DNA from: Gammaproteobacteria bacterium
Lineage (GTDB): Bacteria > Pseudomonadota > Gammaproteobacteria > Burkholderiales > Rhodocyclaceae
Assembly (NCBI GenBank): GCA_029289235.1
Contig: JARFTZ010000001.1
Location: 44,805 to 108,804, forward strand
Direction of reading: 5' to 3'
DNA: 64,000 nucleotides
Of this stretch, positions 34,005 through 42,779 are shown piece after piece. The notes below the pieces were generated by a model. It searched no databases and was not told where the DNA came from. It saw only the letters and a program-made list of their open reading frames with translations. Made by a program: the position numbers and the translations under genes. The first letter of the stretch is position 1. Every line of letters starts with the position of its first letter.

Positions 34005-34784
34005 TTATCCGTATCGCGCTTGCTGGCGATAGCCCAGGGCGTAAGAGATCGATTCGGTGGCTTTTCTGAGTTGCTCCGGCCAGTCGGAATGATGCCGGTC
34101 GGTCGGGGCTGAAATCGACAGTCCGGCCACGACGAGTCCTTCGTCGTTGCGGATCGGCATGGCGACGCAGCGCAAGCCGACTTCCGCCTCTTCGTTGTCG
34201 TACGCCAGATCCGTGCGGCGGATGGTTTCCAGTTCCTTTTCCAGTTGATCGAGGCTGGTCAGCGAGTAGGGAGTCTTTCCGGGAAGCCCGGTGCGTTCGG
34301 CGTAGGCGCGGATATTGGCTGTCGTATCGGCAGCCAGGAACAGCTTGCCAAGCGAGGTAAGGTGCAGCGGGGCACGGGCGCCCACGAGATATACCACCCG
34401 GACAAGGGAGCGACCGCTTGACGTCCGTTCGAGGTAGACGATTTCATCGCCGTCACGGATGCCGAGATTGATGGCCTCGCCGATCGATTCATGCAGGTTC
34501 TGCATGAACGGCAGGGCGATCTCGCGGATGTTGAAACGCGATTTGACGACATTACCCAATTCGAGGAAGCGGATACCCAGCGCGTAGGTGCCGGCCTCGT
34601 AGCGCTCAACGAGCCGTGAATGCGTCATTGCCGCGAGAATCCGGTGCGCCGTTGAGGGATGGAGCCCGGTTGCCTTGGACAGGGACTTGAGTGACGCCGG
34701 TTCCGGCGCATCCGCCAATGCGTCGATCAAGGACATCATCCTTTCGATGACCTGAATCGACCCCTTTGCTTCTGGTTGTTCCAC
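34005..34784 (-). CDS. IclR-family transcriptional regulator
   Basis: This 259-residue regulator has an N-terminal winged helix-turn-helix (about residues 8-68, SLSKATGLHPSTAHRILAAM) and a C-terminal effector domain (about 80-250), with the conserved LGxRFLELG linker and SIGEAINLGI region. It starts with GTG. It is divergent from the aldehyde-dehydrogenase fragment gene and stands at the edge of the TRAP/DUF1445 cluster, which it probably controls; IclR proteins often regulate uptake and catabolism of organic acids. Effector unknown. Confidence 0.9.
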   Translation of the reverse strand: MEQPEAKGSIQVIERMMSLIDALADAPEPASLKSLSKATGLHPSTAHRILAAMTHSRLVERYEAGTYALGIRFLELGNVVKSRFNIREIALPFMQNLHESIGEAINLGIRDGDEIVYLERTSSGRSLVRVVYLVGARAPLHLTSLGKLFLAADTTANIRAYAERTGLPGKTPYSLTSLDQLEKELETIRRTDLAYDNEEAEVGLRCVAMPIRNDEGLVVAGLSISAPTDRHHSDWPEQLRKATESISYALGYRQQARYG

Positions 34785-34786
34785 CG

Positions 34787-34800
34787 TTACATTCCTGTAA
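34787..34800. promoter_or_regulatory. Small palindrome at the IclR gene start
   Basis: TTACATTCCTGTAA is a 5-bp perfect inverted repeat with a 4-bp centre covering the IclR-gene ribosome-binding site. It could be an autoregulatory site; it is short enough to be chance. Confidence 0.3.
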
Positions 34801-34944
34801 GATTTCTTCTTTTACTGGCTGGCAGGTCGTGCATCTTCATGCATTTTCGTTGTGCTTGCCAAGCTGTCGGCACATTGCGCAGGCCAAAAAACGGCATTCA
34901 TCTTACCATCATGATCATCCTGAAGCAGATTCTCTGGCGGTTCG

Positions 34945-35568
34945 ATGCATTTTAGCGAGGATCCCCGCGCGATTCCCCTCTGGATCAACGGGCGGGCGTG
35001 CCTGCGGTTGACACCGGCTTTCGTCGAGGTGCGCAACCCCATTGCCGGAACCGTGCTGAAGAAGATTCCTGTATGCGGAACAAACGACGTCGAGGAAGCC
35101 ATCCTTTCGGCGCAAGCCGTTCTGCCTGTGTGGAGCGGCCTTGGCGAATCCGTGCGTCGCCAGCTGCTTTCGAGCTTGGGCGATGCGGCGGAGGCTCTGG
35201 CAGAACACTTCATGAAGCTGGTTGCCGAGGAAGCGGGGATGTCCGCGGAGCAGGCTCGCCCTGTTGTCGAGGCAATCGTCGAGCACCTGCGCAGCCCGGA
35301 AGCACATTCCAGGGAGGGCGTGGCCGTCGTCGCGAGTGAATCGGCGAGTGGCATTGCCGGCATCACCGGCCTCGCGGCTGCGGTGCTGGCCGCGGGGGGG
35401 GGTGTCATTGTCTGTCCGCCGTTGCAAGCGCCGTCGGCGCTGCTGGCTCTGGCGGAACTGTCGGGGCGCTGCGGCTTCCCTGCAGGAGCGATCAGTGTGG
35501 TTTATCCGGGCAGCGGCGTGCTGGCCGGCCTGCGCGGCCAGCCCGGCTTGACGATCCTTTCCTGCTGA
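34945..35568 (+). CDS. Aldehyde-dehydrogenase-like N-terminal fragment (no catalytic domain)
   Basis: This 207-residue frame resembles the first half of the ALDH superfamily. It has the beta-strand start LWINGRA, the VRNPIAGTVL motif, the helical segment around 50-115, and a degraded cofactor-binding stretch (GITGLAAAVLAAGGGVIV, then SALLALAELSGRCGFPAGAISVVYPG). It ends with TILSC, exactly before the second Rossmann half. The catalytic Cys, the general-base Glu and the whole C-terminal catalytic domain are missing, and the next gene begins two bases later on the other strand, so no remainder is present. It may be a remnant (pseudogene) or a small NAD-binding-like protein of its own. It starts 160 bp from the divergent IclR gene. 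Confidence 0.6.
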   Translation: MHFSEDPRAIPLWINGRACLRLTPAFVEVRNPIAGTVLKKIPVCGTNDVEEAILSAQAVLPVWSGLGESVRRQLLSSLGDAAEALAEHFMKLVAEEAGMSAEQARPVVEAIVEHLRSPEAHSREGVAVVASESASGIAGITGLAAAVLAAGGGVIVCPPLQAPSALLALAELSGRCGFPAGAISVVYPGSGVLAGLRGQPGLTILSC

Positions 35569-35569
35569 T

Positions 35570-36481
35570 TTACCCGTGCGTCGGCTCGGCGCTTTTTGCT
35601 CCCGCAGCCTCGCGAACAAATACGAGCGCCTCGGAAATGCTTTCTTCGAGTTCCGGCGTGGCGGGCGGGTTCAGGTAACTGGCGAACAGCGGCAGCGGGA
35701 CGAGTTGCAGCGCCGTCCGGATCGGGACGATGCCGTGGTGATGTTTGAGTTCATCGACGGCGACGCGGGGCAGCGTGGCGAGGCCGAAACCGCTCTCCGC
35801 CAGCTTGACCAGCGCGGATATCGAGGTCACGGTATGCACGCGCTTGTTCGTGACCCCGGCCTTGCCGAGACAGTCAACGAGTGCCATGTGCGGTTGCGAG
35901 TCGCGCTGGAAAGTCAGCAGTTCCCGGGACATCAACTCGTCGATATGCAGGTAGGTTCCTTCTTTGAGCGAGTCGGGGCCGACGAAAACCATCTCCAGCG
36001 ACGGGAAGCGCTCGCTGACGATGCCCTTGCCGAACGGCTGGTCGGCCGAGAAGATCAGATCGAGGCCGCCGCGGCGGATCTGCTGGTGCAGCACCGGTGT
36101 GGTCTCGACGTTGAGTTCGAATTCGATATGCGGCTTGCTCCGCCTCAGCCGCTCCATCGTCGGGATCAGCCAGGCGTGGAGAATCGTCTCGATCGCGCCG
36201 AGGCGCAGCGAGAAGCGGGCGATGCCGTTGCCGCACAGTTCGTATTTGAGATCGTGCTGCAGGGCCAGCAGGCGTTCCGCGTAGGTCAGGAAGCGTTCGC
36301 CGGCGCTGGTGAGCCGGAACAGCCGGTCGCGCCGGTCGAGCAGCGGCACGCCGATTTCCTGCTCGAGCACGGTGATGCGGCTGGAGACCGCGGACTGGGT
36401 GAGGAAGAGTTTGTCCGCCGTGCGGCTGATGCTTTGCAGGCGGGTGACCCAGACGAAGGTTTCGACGAAGCGCAGATTCAC
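35570..36481 (-). CDS. LysR-family transcriptional regulator
   Basis: This 303-residue LysR-type regulator starts at the GTG at 36481 (VNLRFVETFVWV); a longer upstream frame runs through the operator-like repeat. The HTH is at about residues 16-37 (SISRTADKLFLTQSAVSSRI) and the effector domain at about 90-295. It is divergent from the DUF1445 gene, the usual arrangement of a LysR protein with its target. Effector unknown; a carboxylate is usual for the family. Confidence 0.9.
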   Translation of the reverse strand: MNLRFVETFVWVTRLQSISRTADKLFLTQSAVSSRITVLEQEIGVPLLDRRDRLFRLTSAGERFLTYAERLLALQHDLKYELCGNGIARFSLRLGAIETILHAWLIPTMERLRRSKPHIEFELNVETTPVLHQQIRRGGLDLIFSADQPFGKGIVSERFPSLEMVFVGPDSLKEGTYLHIDELMSRELLTFQRDSQPHMALVDCLGKAGVTNKRVHTVTSISALVKLAESGFGLATLPRVAVDELKHHHGIVPIRTALQLVPLPLFASYLNPPATPELEESISEALVFVREAAGAKSAEPTHG

Positions 36482-36497
36482 GACGGACTCACGAGAG

Positions 36498-36539
36498 CGA
36501 TTTTTTTGGACCCGGCAGATTGTATCTCCAAAAAAATCG
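36498..36539. promoter_or_regulatory. 13-bp perfect inverted repeat between lysR-type gene and DUF1445 gene
   Basis: CGATTTTTTTGGA (36498-36510) is repeated as its exact complement at 36527-36539 with a 16-bp centre. It sits 17 bp ahead of the LysR start and about 80 bp upstream of the predicted DUF1445 transcription start (TTGTTG 36565-36570, CATACT 36589-36594), the right place for a LysR activator and autorepressor site. Confidence 0.7.
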
Positions 36540-36633
36540 ATGGGCCGGTCGCGAAAAAATGTGTTTGTTGTGATGGCGTTTCGCATCGCATACTTTCCGC
36601 GTCAATTCGTTGACCTCGTTGAAGGATCTCAGC

Positions 36634-37452
36634 ATGACGATTTGCACTACCGCGGCCGGAGTGGGTTGTCTCCAGGCCAGCACGGGCGTTGAGGCCCGTC
36701 ACATGATCCGCTCCGGGAGTTGGTCGGGGCATACCAGCGGCGCTGCGCCGAACTTCGTGCAGGGCAACCTGGCGATCCTGCCGGCCGATCTGGCCAACGA
36801 TTTCCTGCGTTTCTGCCAGCGCAATCCGAAGCCGTGTCCGCTGCTCGGCGTTTCGGAACCCGGTGATCCGCGCTTGCCCTCGCTCGGCGAGGATCTGGAC
36901 ATCCGCACCGACGTGCCGGCGTATCGCGTCTGGCGCCATGGCGAACTCGTCGAGGAGGTGACGGACATTCGCGCCCTGTGGCGTGACGATCTGGTGTCCT
37001 TCGTCATCGGCTGCTCGTTCTCGTTCGAGCAGGGATTGATCGACGCCGGCATTCCGTTGCGCCATATCGCCGAGGGGCGGAACGTGGCCATGTACCGGAC
37101 CAACATTGCGACGACTCCGGCCGGGGTGTTCCACGGGCCGATGGTCGTGTCGATGCGGCCGATGACCGCGGCCAACGCGATTCGCGCGGTGCAGGTGACC
37201 GCACGGACCCCGGCGGTGCACGGCGCGCCGGTGCATCTGGGCGACCCGTCGTTGATCGGCATCGCTAACCTGCAGAAGCCGGATTTCGGCGATGCCGTGG
37301 CGGTGATGCCGGATGAGTTGCCGGTGTTCTGGGCCTGCGGCGTGACGCCGCAATCCGTGATCATGGAGGCCAAGCCGGCGTTCTGCATCACGCACTCGCC
37401 GGGCAAGATGCTGGTGACCGATCTGCTCGATCGGGATTTCGCCTTTTCCTGA
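36634..37452 (+). CDS. DUF1445 putative hydro-lyase (YcsI / D-glutamate cyclase-like)
   Basis: This 272-residue cytoplasmic protein belongs to the DUF1445 family. I recognise it by [27 protein letters not shown] text, [23 protein letters not shown] and [13 protein letters not shown]. Family members are called putative hydro-lyases; the vertebrate homologue is a mitochondrial D-glutamate cyclase, and Bacillus ycsI lies beside 5-oxoprolinase genes. Start is ATG at 36634 behind GAAGGA. It is the first gene after the LysR control region, followed by a TRAP transporter. True substrate here is unknown. Confidence 0.88.
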   Translation: MTICTTAAGVGCLQASTGVEARHMIRSGSWSGHTSGAAPNFVQGNLAILPADLANDFLRFCQRNPKPCPLLGVSEPGDPRLPSLGEDLDIRTDVPAYRVWRHGELVEEVTDIRALWRDDLVSFVIGCSFSFEQGLIDAGIPLRHIAEGRNVAMYRTNIATTPAGVFHGPMVVSMRPMTAANAIRAVQVTARTPAVHGAPVHLGDPSLIGIANLQKPDFGDAVAVMPDELPVFWACGVTPQSVIMEAKPAFCITHSPGKMLVTDLLDRDFAFS

Positions 37453-37513
37453 ACGGGAGGTCGTCCGACTGATGATGTAGCCAAACCGGGTTTCGTGAGT
37501 TGCCGGATCCGTG

Positions 37514-37542
37514 TTTTTCCAATGTGAATTCGAGCGTATAAA
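37514..37542 (+). promoter_or_regulatory. Predicted promoter of the TRAP transporter genes
   Basis: TTTTTC (37514-37519) and TATAAA (37537-37542) with 17-bp spacing, about 100 bp before dctP. The -35 is weak. Confidence 0.35.
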
Positions 37543-37585
37543 CCCTCTCTGGGTCACGTGCATTTCGCAGCACTGGTTTTCGATT

Positions 37586-37608
37586 CACGGAACGGAGTTG
37601 GTTCCGTG
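37586..37608. promoter_or_regulatory. 8-bp perfect palindrome ahead of the TRAP operon
   Basis: CACGGAAC and GTTCCGTG flank a 7-bp centre, about 40 bp downstream of the predicted start of transcription and 38 bp before the dctP ATG. The position suits a repressor site; IclR or LysR are the local candidates. It could also fold as a weak leader hairpin. Confidence 0.5.
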
Positions 37609-37645
37609 CTTCGCCTTTTCCACCCGCATGAAAGGAACCATCGCC

Positions 37646-38692
37646 ATGAAAAAACACTTGCTTGCAACCGCCGCCCTGGCCGCTGTTCTTGCTTCCGCCG
37701 TCTCGGCGCAAACCTTGCCGAAGACGCATCTGAAGGTCGTCGGCGGCTTGAGCAACCTGACCGCGTACAACGACTACGAGAAACCGTTCTGGACCAACGT
37801 CGTGCCGAACCTGTCGAACGGGCAGGTGACCGCCGAGATCAAGGGCTTCAACGAAATGGGCCTGAAGGGACCCGAGATCCTGCGCTTGATGTCGCAGGGG
37901 GTGATCGAGTTCGGCACCGCCACCCTGTCCTATTTCGCCAGCGACAATCCGATCAACGAGGCGATCGATCTGGCCGGTCTGACCGCCGATGCCAAGAGCG
38001 CCCGCGCGGTCGTCGACGCCTTCGAGCCGATCTATGCCAAGTTCTACGGCCCGGGCAGCGGCATCAAGGTGCTCGGCATCTCGCCCTATCCGGCGCAGGT
38101 GCTGTTCTGCAACGCAGAAATCAAGGGGTTGGGCGACGTCAAGGGCAAGAAGGTACGCACCAGCAGCCGCACACAGGCGGAGTTCATCGAGGCGCTGGGC
38201 GGGTCGAGCGTGACGATGGCCTTCGGCGAGGTGGTGCCGGCGATGCAGAACAAGGTTGTCGACTGCGCCATTACCGGCTCGTTGTCCGGCTATTCGGCCA
38301 AGTGGTACGAAGTGGCGACGCACCTCTACGCGCTGCCGATCAACTGGAACTCGCAGATCCACGGCGTCAACCAGAAGGCCTGGAACAAGATCGATCCGAA
38401 GGTGCAGGATTTCCTGCAGACCAACATCAAGGCCATGGTCAGCAACATGTGGGACGCCGCCGCAGCGCAGACCCAGCAAGGTTATGACTGCAATACCGGT
38501 GCGGCCGCCTGTACGCTCCCGGTCAAGGGCAAGATGGTCCTCGTGACGCCAAGCGACGCCGACCGCGCTCTCCTGAAGAAAATCATGCAGGAGCAGGTTC
38601 TGCCCAAGTGGGCGGCCCGCTGTTCGGCAGCCTGCGTCAAGGACTTCAACGCGACCATCGCCAAGGTCGTCGGGATGACCGCCAGGAAGTAG
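37646..38692 (+). CDS. TRAP transporter periplasmic solute-binding protein (DctP family)
   Basis: This 348-residue periplasmic receptor has a signal peptide (residues 1-21, cut at VSAQ). The two-lobed DctP fold is indicated by the SNLTAYNDYEKPFW start, GISPYPAQVLFC, and KKVRTSSRTQ around residue 168, whose Arg normally pairs with the ligand carboxylate. An odd feature is a set of paired cysteines near the end (CNTGAAAC and CSAAC), which could add disulfides. The ATG at 37646 follows AAGGA. It heads the TRAP set with the small and large membrane subunits downstream. Ligand unknown, but a carboxylate is likely. Confidence 0.9.
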   Translation: MKKHLLATAALAAVLASAVSAQTLPKTHLKVVGGLSNLTAYNDYEKPFWTNVVPNLSNGQVTAEIKGFNEMGLKGPEILRLMSQGVIEFGTATLSYFASDNPINEAIDLAGLTADAKSARAVVDAFEPIYAKFYGPGSGIKVLGISPYPAQVLFCNAEIKGLGDVKGKKVRTSSRTQAEFIEALGGSSVTMAFGEVVPAMQNKVVDCAITGSLSGYSAKWYEVATHLYALPINWNSQIHGVNQKAWNKIDPKVQDFLQTNIKAMVSNMWDAAAAQTQQGYDCNTGAAACTLPVKGKMVLVTPSDADRALLKKIMQEQVLPKWAARCSAACVKDFNATIAKVVGMTARK

Positions 38693-38762
38693 TCAGCTCC
38701 CGCGCCGCCGGCGTGATGCCGGCGGCTGCAGTTCCCAGAACAAATTTATACAGAGGCCCGCT

Positions 38763-39401
38763 ATGACCTCCCTTGAATCGCCCAACCTTTTCGCGCGATT
38801 GCTCCATTACGCCAACCGCCTGTCGCTCGCCGCCGCATGGTTCGGCGGCACGATCACCCTGGCCAGCGTGCTGCTCATCTGTTTCGACGTGATCGTCCGC
38901 AAGTTCTTCGGCTTCACCACCGGTGGCGCCGACGAACTGTCCGGCTACGCCTTCGCCATCAGCACCTCGTGGTCGCTGGCCTTCGTCGTCCTGCATCGCG
39001 GCAACGTCCGGGTGGATGCCCTATACCAGCTTCTGCCGGTGAGGCTCTCCGCCATACTCGACTGGTTGTCGCTGGTCGCCCTCGGGGTGTTCATGGTTTA
39101 TCTCACCTACTATGCTTCTTTCGTTGTCGACACCTCGTGGACCCAGAATTCGGCGGCCAACACGCCGCTGGCGACGCCTTTGTGGATTCCCCAGGGGCTG
39201 TGGTTTCTTGGTCTGGCCTGGATGTGCATGGTCCTCAGTCTGATGCTGGTGCGCGCCTCGGTGGCGCTGGTGACCGGCGACATCACCGCGCTCAAGGATC
39301 TGTGCGGCGTGCGTTCCGTCGAGGAGGAAGCGCAGGAAGAGGCCGAGATGGGTGCACGCCTCGTCAAGGGCGAAATCGGCGAGAAGGGGGAACTGGCATG
39401 A
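38763..39401 (+). CDS. TRAP transporter small permease (DctQ family)
   Basis: This 212-residue membrane protein has four hydrophobic helices (about residues 22-45, 58-78, 98-120 and 142-165). The DVIVRKFFGF motif after the first helix is characteristic of DctQ. The charged C-terminal 40 residues are longer than usual. The stop overlaps the large permease start (ATGA). It forms the membrane complex with the next gene product. Confidence 0.9.
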   Translation: MTSLESPNLFARLLHYANRLSLAAAWFGGTITLASVLLICFDVIVRKFFGFTTGGADELSGYAFAISTSWSLAFVVLHRGNVRVDALYQLLPVRLSAILDWLSLVALGVFMVYLTYYASFVVDTSWTQNSAANTPLATPLWIPQGLWFLGLAWMCMVLSLMLVRASVALVTGDITALKDLCGVRSVEEEAQEEAEMGARLVKGEIGEKGELA

Positions 39402-40681
39402 TCGCAACCACGCTGATTCTCCTCCTCGTGCTGATCGGCATCAGCATCCCCGTCGGTGCGGCGCTCGGCGTGCTCGGCCTGCTCCTCGATCCGCTGTTTT
39501 CGATGCTGCCGCTGTCGCGTGCGCTGGGCGAGCTTTCGTGGAGCACGAGCAATGAATTTCTACTTGTGGCGATTCCGCTGTTCGTCATGCTCGGCGAGAT
39601 TCTGCTGCGCGCCGGTTTTGCCGAGCGGATGTACGCAGCGATGAGCCAATGGCTGTCCTGGCTGCCCGGCGGACTGATGCACGCGAACATCGGCGCGTCC
39701 ACGCTTTTTGCCGCGACCTCGGGCTCCAGCGTGGCGACTGCGGCGACCGTCGGTACCGTGGCGATTCCCCAGATCAAGCGTTATGGCTACAACGAACCGC
39801 TGTTCCTCGGCAGCATCGCCGCCGGTGGCACGCTGGGAATCCTCATTCCGCCGTCAATCAACCTGGTGATCTACGGGGTACTGACCAATTCGTCAGTGCC
39901 GCAGTTGTACCTGGCCGGATTCATCCCGGGTTTCGCTCTGGCGGTATTGTTCATGGCGATCGTCATCATCGCCTGTCTGGTCAAGCCGGAGTGGGGCGGG
40001 CAACGCATCACGGCCACCTGGGGGGAACGTGTTGCAGGCCTGAAGCATCTGTTGCCGCCCCTGGGGATTTTCCTGATGGTCGTCGGCTCGATCTACGCCG
40101 GGCTGGCAACACCGACCGAGGCGGCGGCGCTGGGCGTGTTCGGTGCGTTGATTCTCGCAGCCATTTTCAAACGCCTGAACCTGAGGATGCTGCGCGAGGT
40201 GATGGAAGGAACGATGCGTTCGACGGCGATGATCATGCTGATCGTCGTGGCAGCCAGCTTCCTCAATTTCGTGATGGCGGCTACCGGGGTGACTACGGCG
40301 CTGACCGAGTCGATCAGCGGGCTGGGTCTTTCGCCTGGCTGGATGCTGCTGGTCGTGGTGATCTTCTACGTCGTGCTTGGCTGCTTCATGGAAACGCTGT
40401 CGATGATGATCGTGACGATCCCGATCGTCGCGCCGATCATGGTCGGGCTCGGCTATGACCCGATCTGGCTGGGCATCGTCATCGTCGTGCTGGTGGAGAC
40501 GGCCTTGATCACCCCGCCGGTGGGGATGAACCTGTTCGTGGTGCAGAGCCTGCGCAAGGGCGGCTCGATGAACGCGGTGATTCTCGGGTCGCTGCCGTTC
40601 GTCTTTGCCTTGTTCGCCATGGTCGCGTTGCTGGCGTTTTTCCCGGGCCTGGCGATGTGGCTCCCCGGTATCGTTGGTTAG
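39398..40681 (+). CDS. TRAP transporter large permease (DctM family)
   Basis: This 427-residue inner-membrane subunit has about 11-12 hydrophobic helices. Signature text includes the N-terminal GISIPVGAALG, the GASTLFAATSGSSVATAATVG hairpin region that binds sodium and substrate, GGTLGILIPPSI, and the C-terminal TPPVGMNLFVVQ. It uses the sodium gradient to import the ligand delivered by the binding protein. It starts within the small permease stop, so the three TRAP genes are one unit. Confidence 0.93.
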   Translation: MIATTLILLLVLIGISIPVGAALGVLGLLLDPLFSMLPLSRALGELSWSTSNEFLLVAIPLFVMLGEILLRAGFAERMYAAMSQWLSWLPGGLMHANIGASTLFAATSGSSVATAATVGTVAIPQIKRYGYNEPLFLGSIAAGGTLGILIPPSINLVIYGVLTNSSVPQLYLAGFIPGFALAVLFMAIVIIACLVKPEWGGQRITATWGERVAGLKHLLPPLGIFLMVVGSIYAGLATPTEAAALGVFGALILAAIFKRLNLRMLREVMEGTMRSTAMIMLIVVAASFLNFVMAATGVTTALTESISGLGLSPGWMLLVVVIFYVVLGCFMETLSMMIVTIPIVAPIMVGLGYDPIWLGIVIVVLVETALITPPVGMNLFVVQSLRKGGSMNAVILGSLPFVFALFAMVALLAFFPGLAMWLPGIVG

Positions 40682-40711
40682 CGATTCTTTTTAGTTGAAA
40701 CGAGAAATGAC

Positions 40712-41401
40712 ATGAGACTGGAATTTGATGTCGAAAGTGCGGGCGGCGACCAGCGGATCGCCGTGGAAATAGATAATTTGGTGGTGGCCGGCTGGGCGGG
40801 CCGCGATCTGGCGGCAACCGAGCATCACATCGAGGAACTGGCGGCGCTGGGTGTGCCGCGCCCGAGCGCCGTGCCGCTGTACTACCGGGTGGCCGAGAAT
40901 CAGCTGACGCAGGCGCCGCACATTCAGGTGCTCGGGCCGGATTCGTCGGGCGAGGTCGAGGTGCTGGTGTTCTCGGCGGGCGGCGAGATGTACGTGAGTC
41001 TCGCCTCGGATCACACCGACCGCAAACTGGAGGCGCAGAGCGTGGCGCTGGCCAAGCAGGTGTGCGCAAAACCGGTGGCCGGCCGTGCCTGGCGTTACGC
41101 GGATGTGGCGGCGCACTGGGATGCGCTGGTGATCCGTTCCTTCATTCCGGAGAACGGCGCGCAAGTGACCTATCAGGAAGGCGCGCTGGCGGCACTGCGC
41201 CCGCCGCTGGAGCTGATCGCCGGTTATCTCGGGCGGCCGGCGGCGCTGTTGCCGGAAGGCACGGCGATGGTTTGCGGCACGGTCGGCGCCATCGGTGGCA
41301 TCCGGCCGGCCTCGGCCTTTGCGATGGAATTGTTCGATCCGGAAACCGGGCGGCGCCTGCAGCATCGCTACACGATCGAAACCCTGCCGGAAGTGGCCTG
41401 A
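40712..41401 (+). CDS. DUF2848 family protein
   Basis: This 229-residue soluble protein matches the DUF2848 family by VVAGWAGRD, HHIEELAALG, SDHTDRKLEAQSVALAKQVC and the C-terminal GTVGAIGGIRPASAF. Function is undescribed. The C-terminal GT-G-IGG stretch recalls fumarylacetoacetate-hydrolase folds, but that is only an impression. It lies 30 bp after the TRAP permease and one base before the amidase gene, so it is probably co-transcribed with both and may act on the imported compound. Confidence 0.85.
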   Translation: MRLEFDVESAGGDQRIAVEIDNLVVAGWAGRDLAATEHHIEELAALGVPRPSAVPLYYRVAENQLTQAPHIQVLGPDSSGEVEVLVFSAGGEMYVSLASDHTDRKLEAQSVALAKQVCAKPVAGRAWRYADVAAHWDALVIRSFIPENGAQVTYQEGALAALRPPLELIAGYLGRPAALLPEGTAMVCGTVGAIGGIRPASAFAMELFDPETGRRLQHRYTIETLPEVA

Positions 41402-41402
41402 G

Positions 41403-42779
41403 ATGGGAACGCTGAAGACAATCGCCGAATACGCGGCCGCCTTGCGCGACGGCCGTATCACGGCTGTGACGCTGGTCGACGAGGCGCTGGCGCGCATTGC
41501 CAGCCCGGATGGCGAAGGGCAGCGCACCTTCATCGCCGTGCATGCCGAGCAGGCGCGTGTCGCGGCGGTTGCCTCCGATCTCCTGCGCGGGGCCGGGCTG
41601 GCACGTTCGCCGCTCGAAGGCCTGCCGATTTCCATCAAGGATCTGTTCGACGTGGCCGGCGAAACGACGCAGGCCGGTTCGGTGGTGCTCAAGGGCGCCG
41701 CGCCGGCGGCGGCCGACGCCGAGGTGGTGAAGCGCTTGCGCGCCGCGGGTGCGATCATCATCGGGCGTACCAACATGACCGAGTTCGCCTATTCCGGGCT
41801 CGGTCTCAATCCGCATCACGGCACGCCGCGCAACCCGTGGGAGCGGTCGGTCGGGCGTATTCCCGGCGGCTCGTCGTCGGGGGCGGCAGTTTCGGTGGCT
41901 GACGACATGGCGGTCGCCGGAATCGGCTCGGACACCGGCGGTTCTGTGCGCATTCCGTCGGCGCTGTGCGGGCTGACGGGGTTCAAACCGACGGCACGAC
42001 GGGTGCCGATGCGCGGCGTCCTGCCGCTGTCGAAAAATCTCGATTCGATCGGGCCGCTGGGGCGGAGCGTGGCCTGCTGTGCGCTGCTCGACGCAGTCAT
42101 GGCCGGCGAAGCGCCGGAACTTCCCGCGCCGGCGGAAATGCACGGACTGCGCTTGCTGGTGCCGACCACGGTGGCGCTCGACGACATGGATGAGGCGGTC
42201 GCCAGTGCCTTTCGCCGGGCGTTGTCCGCGCTGTCGGCCGCCGGCGCGCACGTGCGCGAAGCGCCCTTGCCGGCCTTCGCCCGCCTCGCCGCGATCAATG
42301 CCAAGGGCGGTTTTACCGCGGCCGAGGCCTGGGCCTGGCATCGGGAACTGATCGAGCGGGCCGCCGGCAGCTACGATCCGCGCGTGGTGTCGCGCATCCT
42401 GCGCGGCAAGGAGATGTCGGCGGCCGATCTGCTCGATGTGATTGAGGCGCGTGCCGCCTGGATTGCCGAAGTGGAATCCGCGATCTTCGGTTTCGATGCG
42501 CTGCTCCTGCCGACGGTGCCGCTGGTCGCGCCGAGGATCGCCGATCTTGCCGCGTCCGATGAAGCCTACTTCCGCGCCAACGGGCTGATGTTGCGCAACC
42601 CGACGCTGATCAACTTCCTCGACGGCTGCGCGCTGTCGATTCCCTGTCACGCGCCCGGCGAAGCGCCGGTCGGGCTGATGGTTGCCGCTGGCGCAATGAA
42701 CGATCGGCGGATCCTGGCGATCGGACGCGCGCTGGAAGCCTGCCTGCGCCCGGTTGTTCGCGGAGGGGGCGAGCAATGA
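41403..42779 (+). CDS. Amidase (amidase-signature family)
   Basis: This 458-residue serine hydrolase has the Ser-cisSer-Lys triad of the amidase-signature family: Lys79 in PISIKDLFD, the cis-Ser in GGSSSG (about 157-159) and the nucleophile Ser181 in [11 protein letters not shown]. Related proteins include aryl-amidases, allophanate hydrolases and GatA. Absence of gatB/gatC nearby argues against a tRNA amidotransferase. The gene starts one base after DUF2848 and overlaps dtd by 4 bp. Likely role is hydrolysis of an amide in the compound handled by this cluster. Confidence 0.88.
   Translation: MGTLKTIAEYAAALRDGRITAVTLVDEALARIASPDGEGQRTFIAVHAEQARVAAVASDLLRGAGLARSPLEGLPISIKDLFDVAGETTQAGSVVLKGAAPAAADAEVVKRLRAAGAIIIGRTNMTEFAYSGLGLNPHHGTPRNPWERSVGRIPGGSSSGAAVSVADDMAVAGIGSDTGGSVRIPSALCGLTGFKPTARRVPMRGVLPLSKNLDSIGPLGRSVACCALLDAVMAGEAPELPAPAEMHGLRLLVPTTVALDDMDEAVASAFRRALSALSAAGAHVREAPLPAFARLAAINAKGGFTAAEAWAWHRELIERAAGSYDPRVVSRILRGKEMSAADLLDVIEARAAWIAEVESAIFGFDALLLPTVPLVAPRIADLAASDEAYFRANGLMLRNPTLINFLDGCALSIPCHAPGEAPVGLMVAAGAMNDRRILAIGRALEACLRPVVRGGGEQ

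Noticed and set aside
41403..42779. GatA subunit of Glu-tRNA amidotransferase
   Set aside because: Shares the amidase triad, but there is no gatB or gatC nearby and the context is a transporter cluster.
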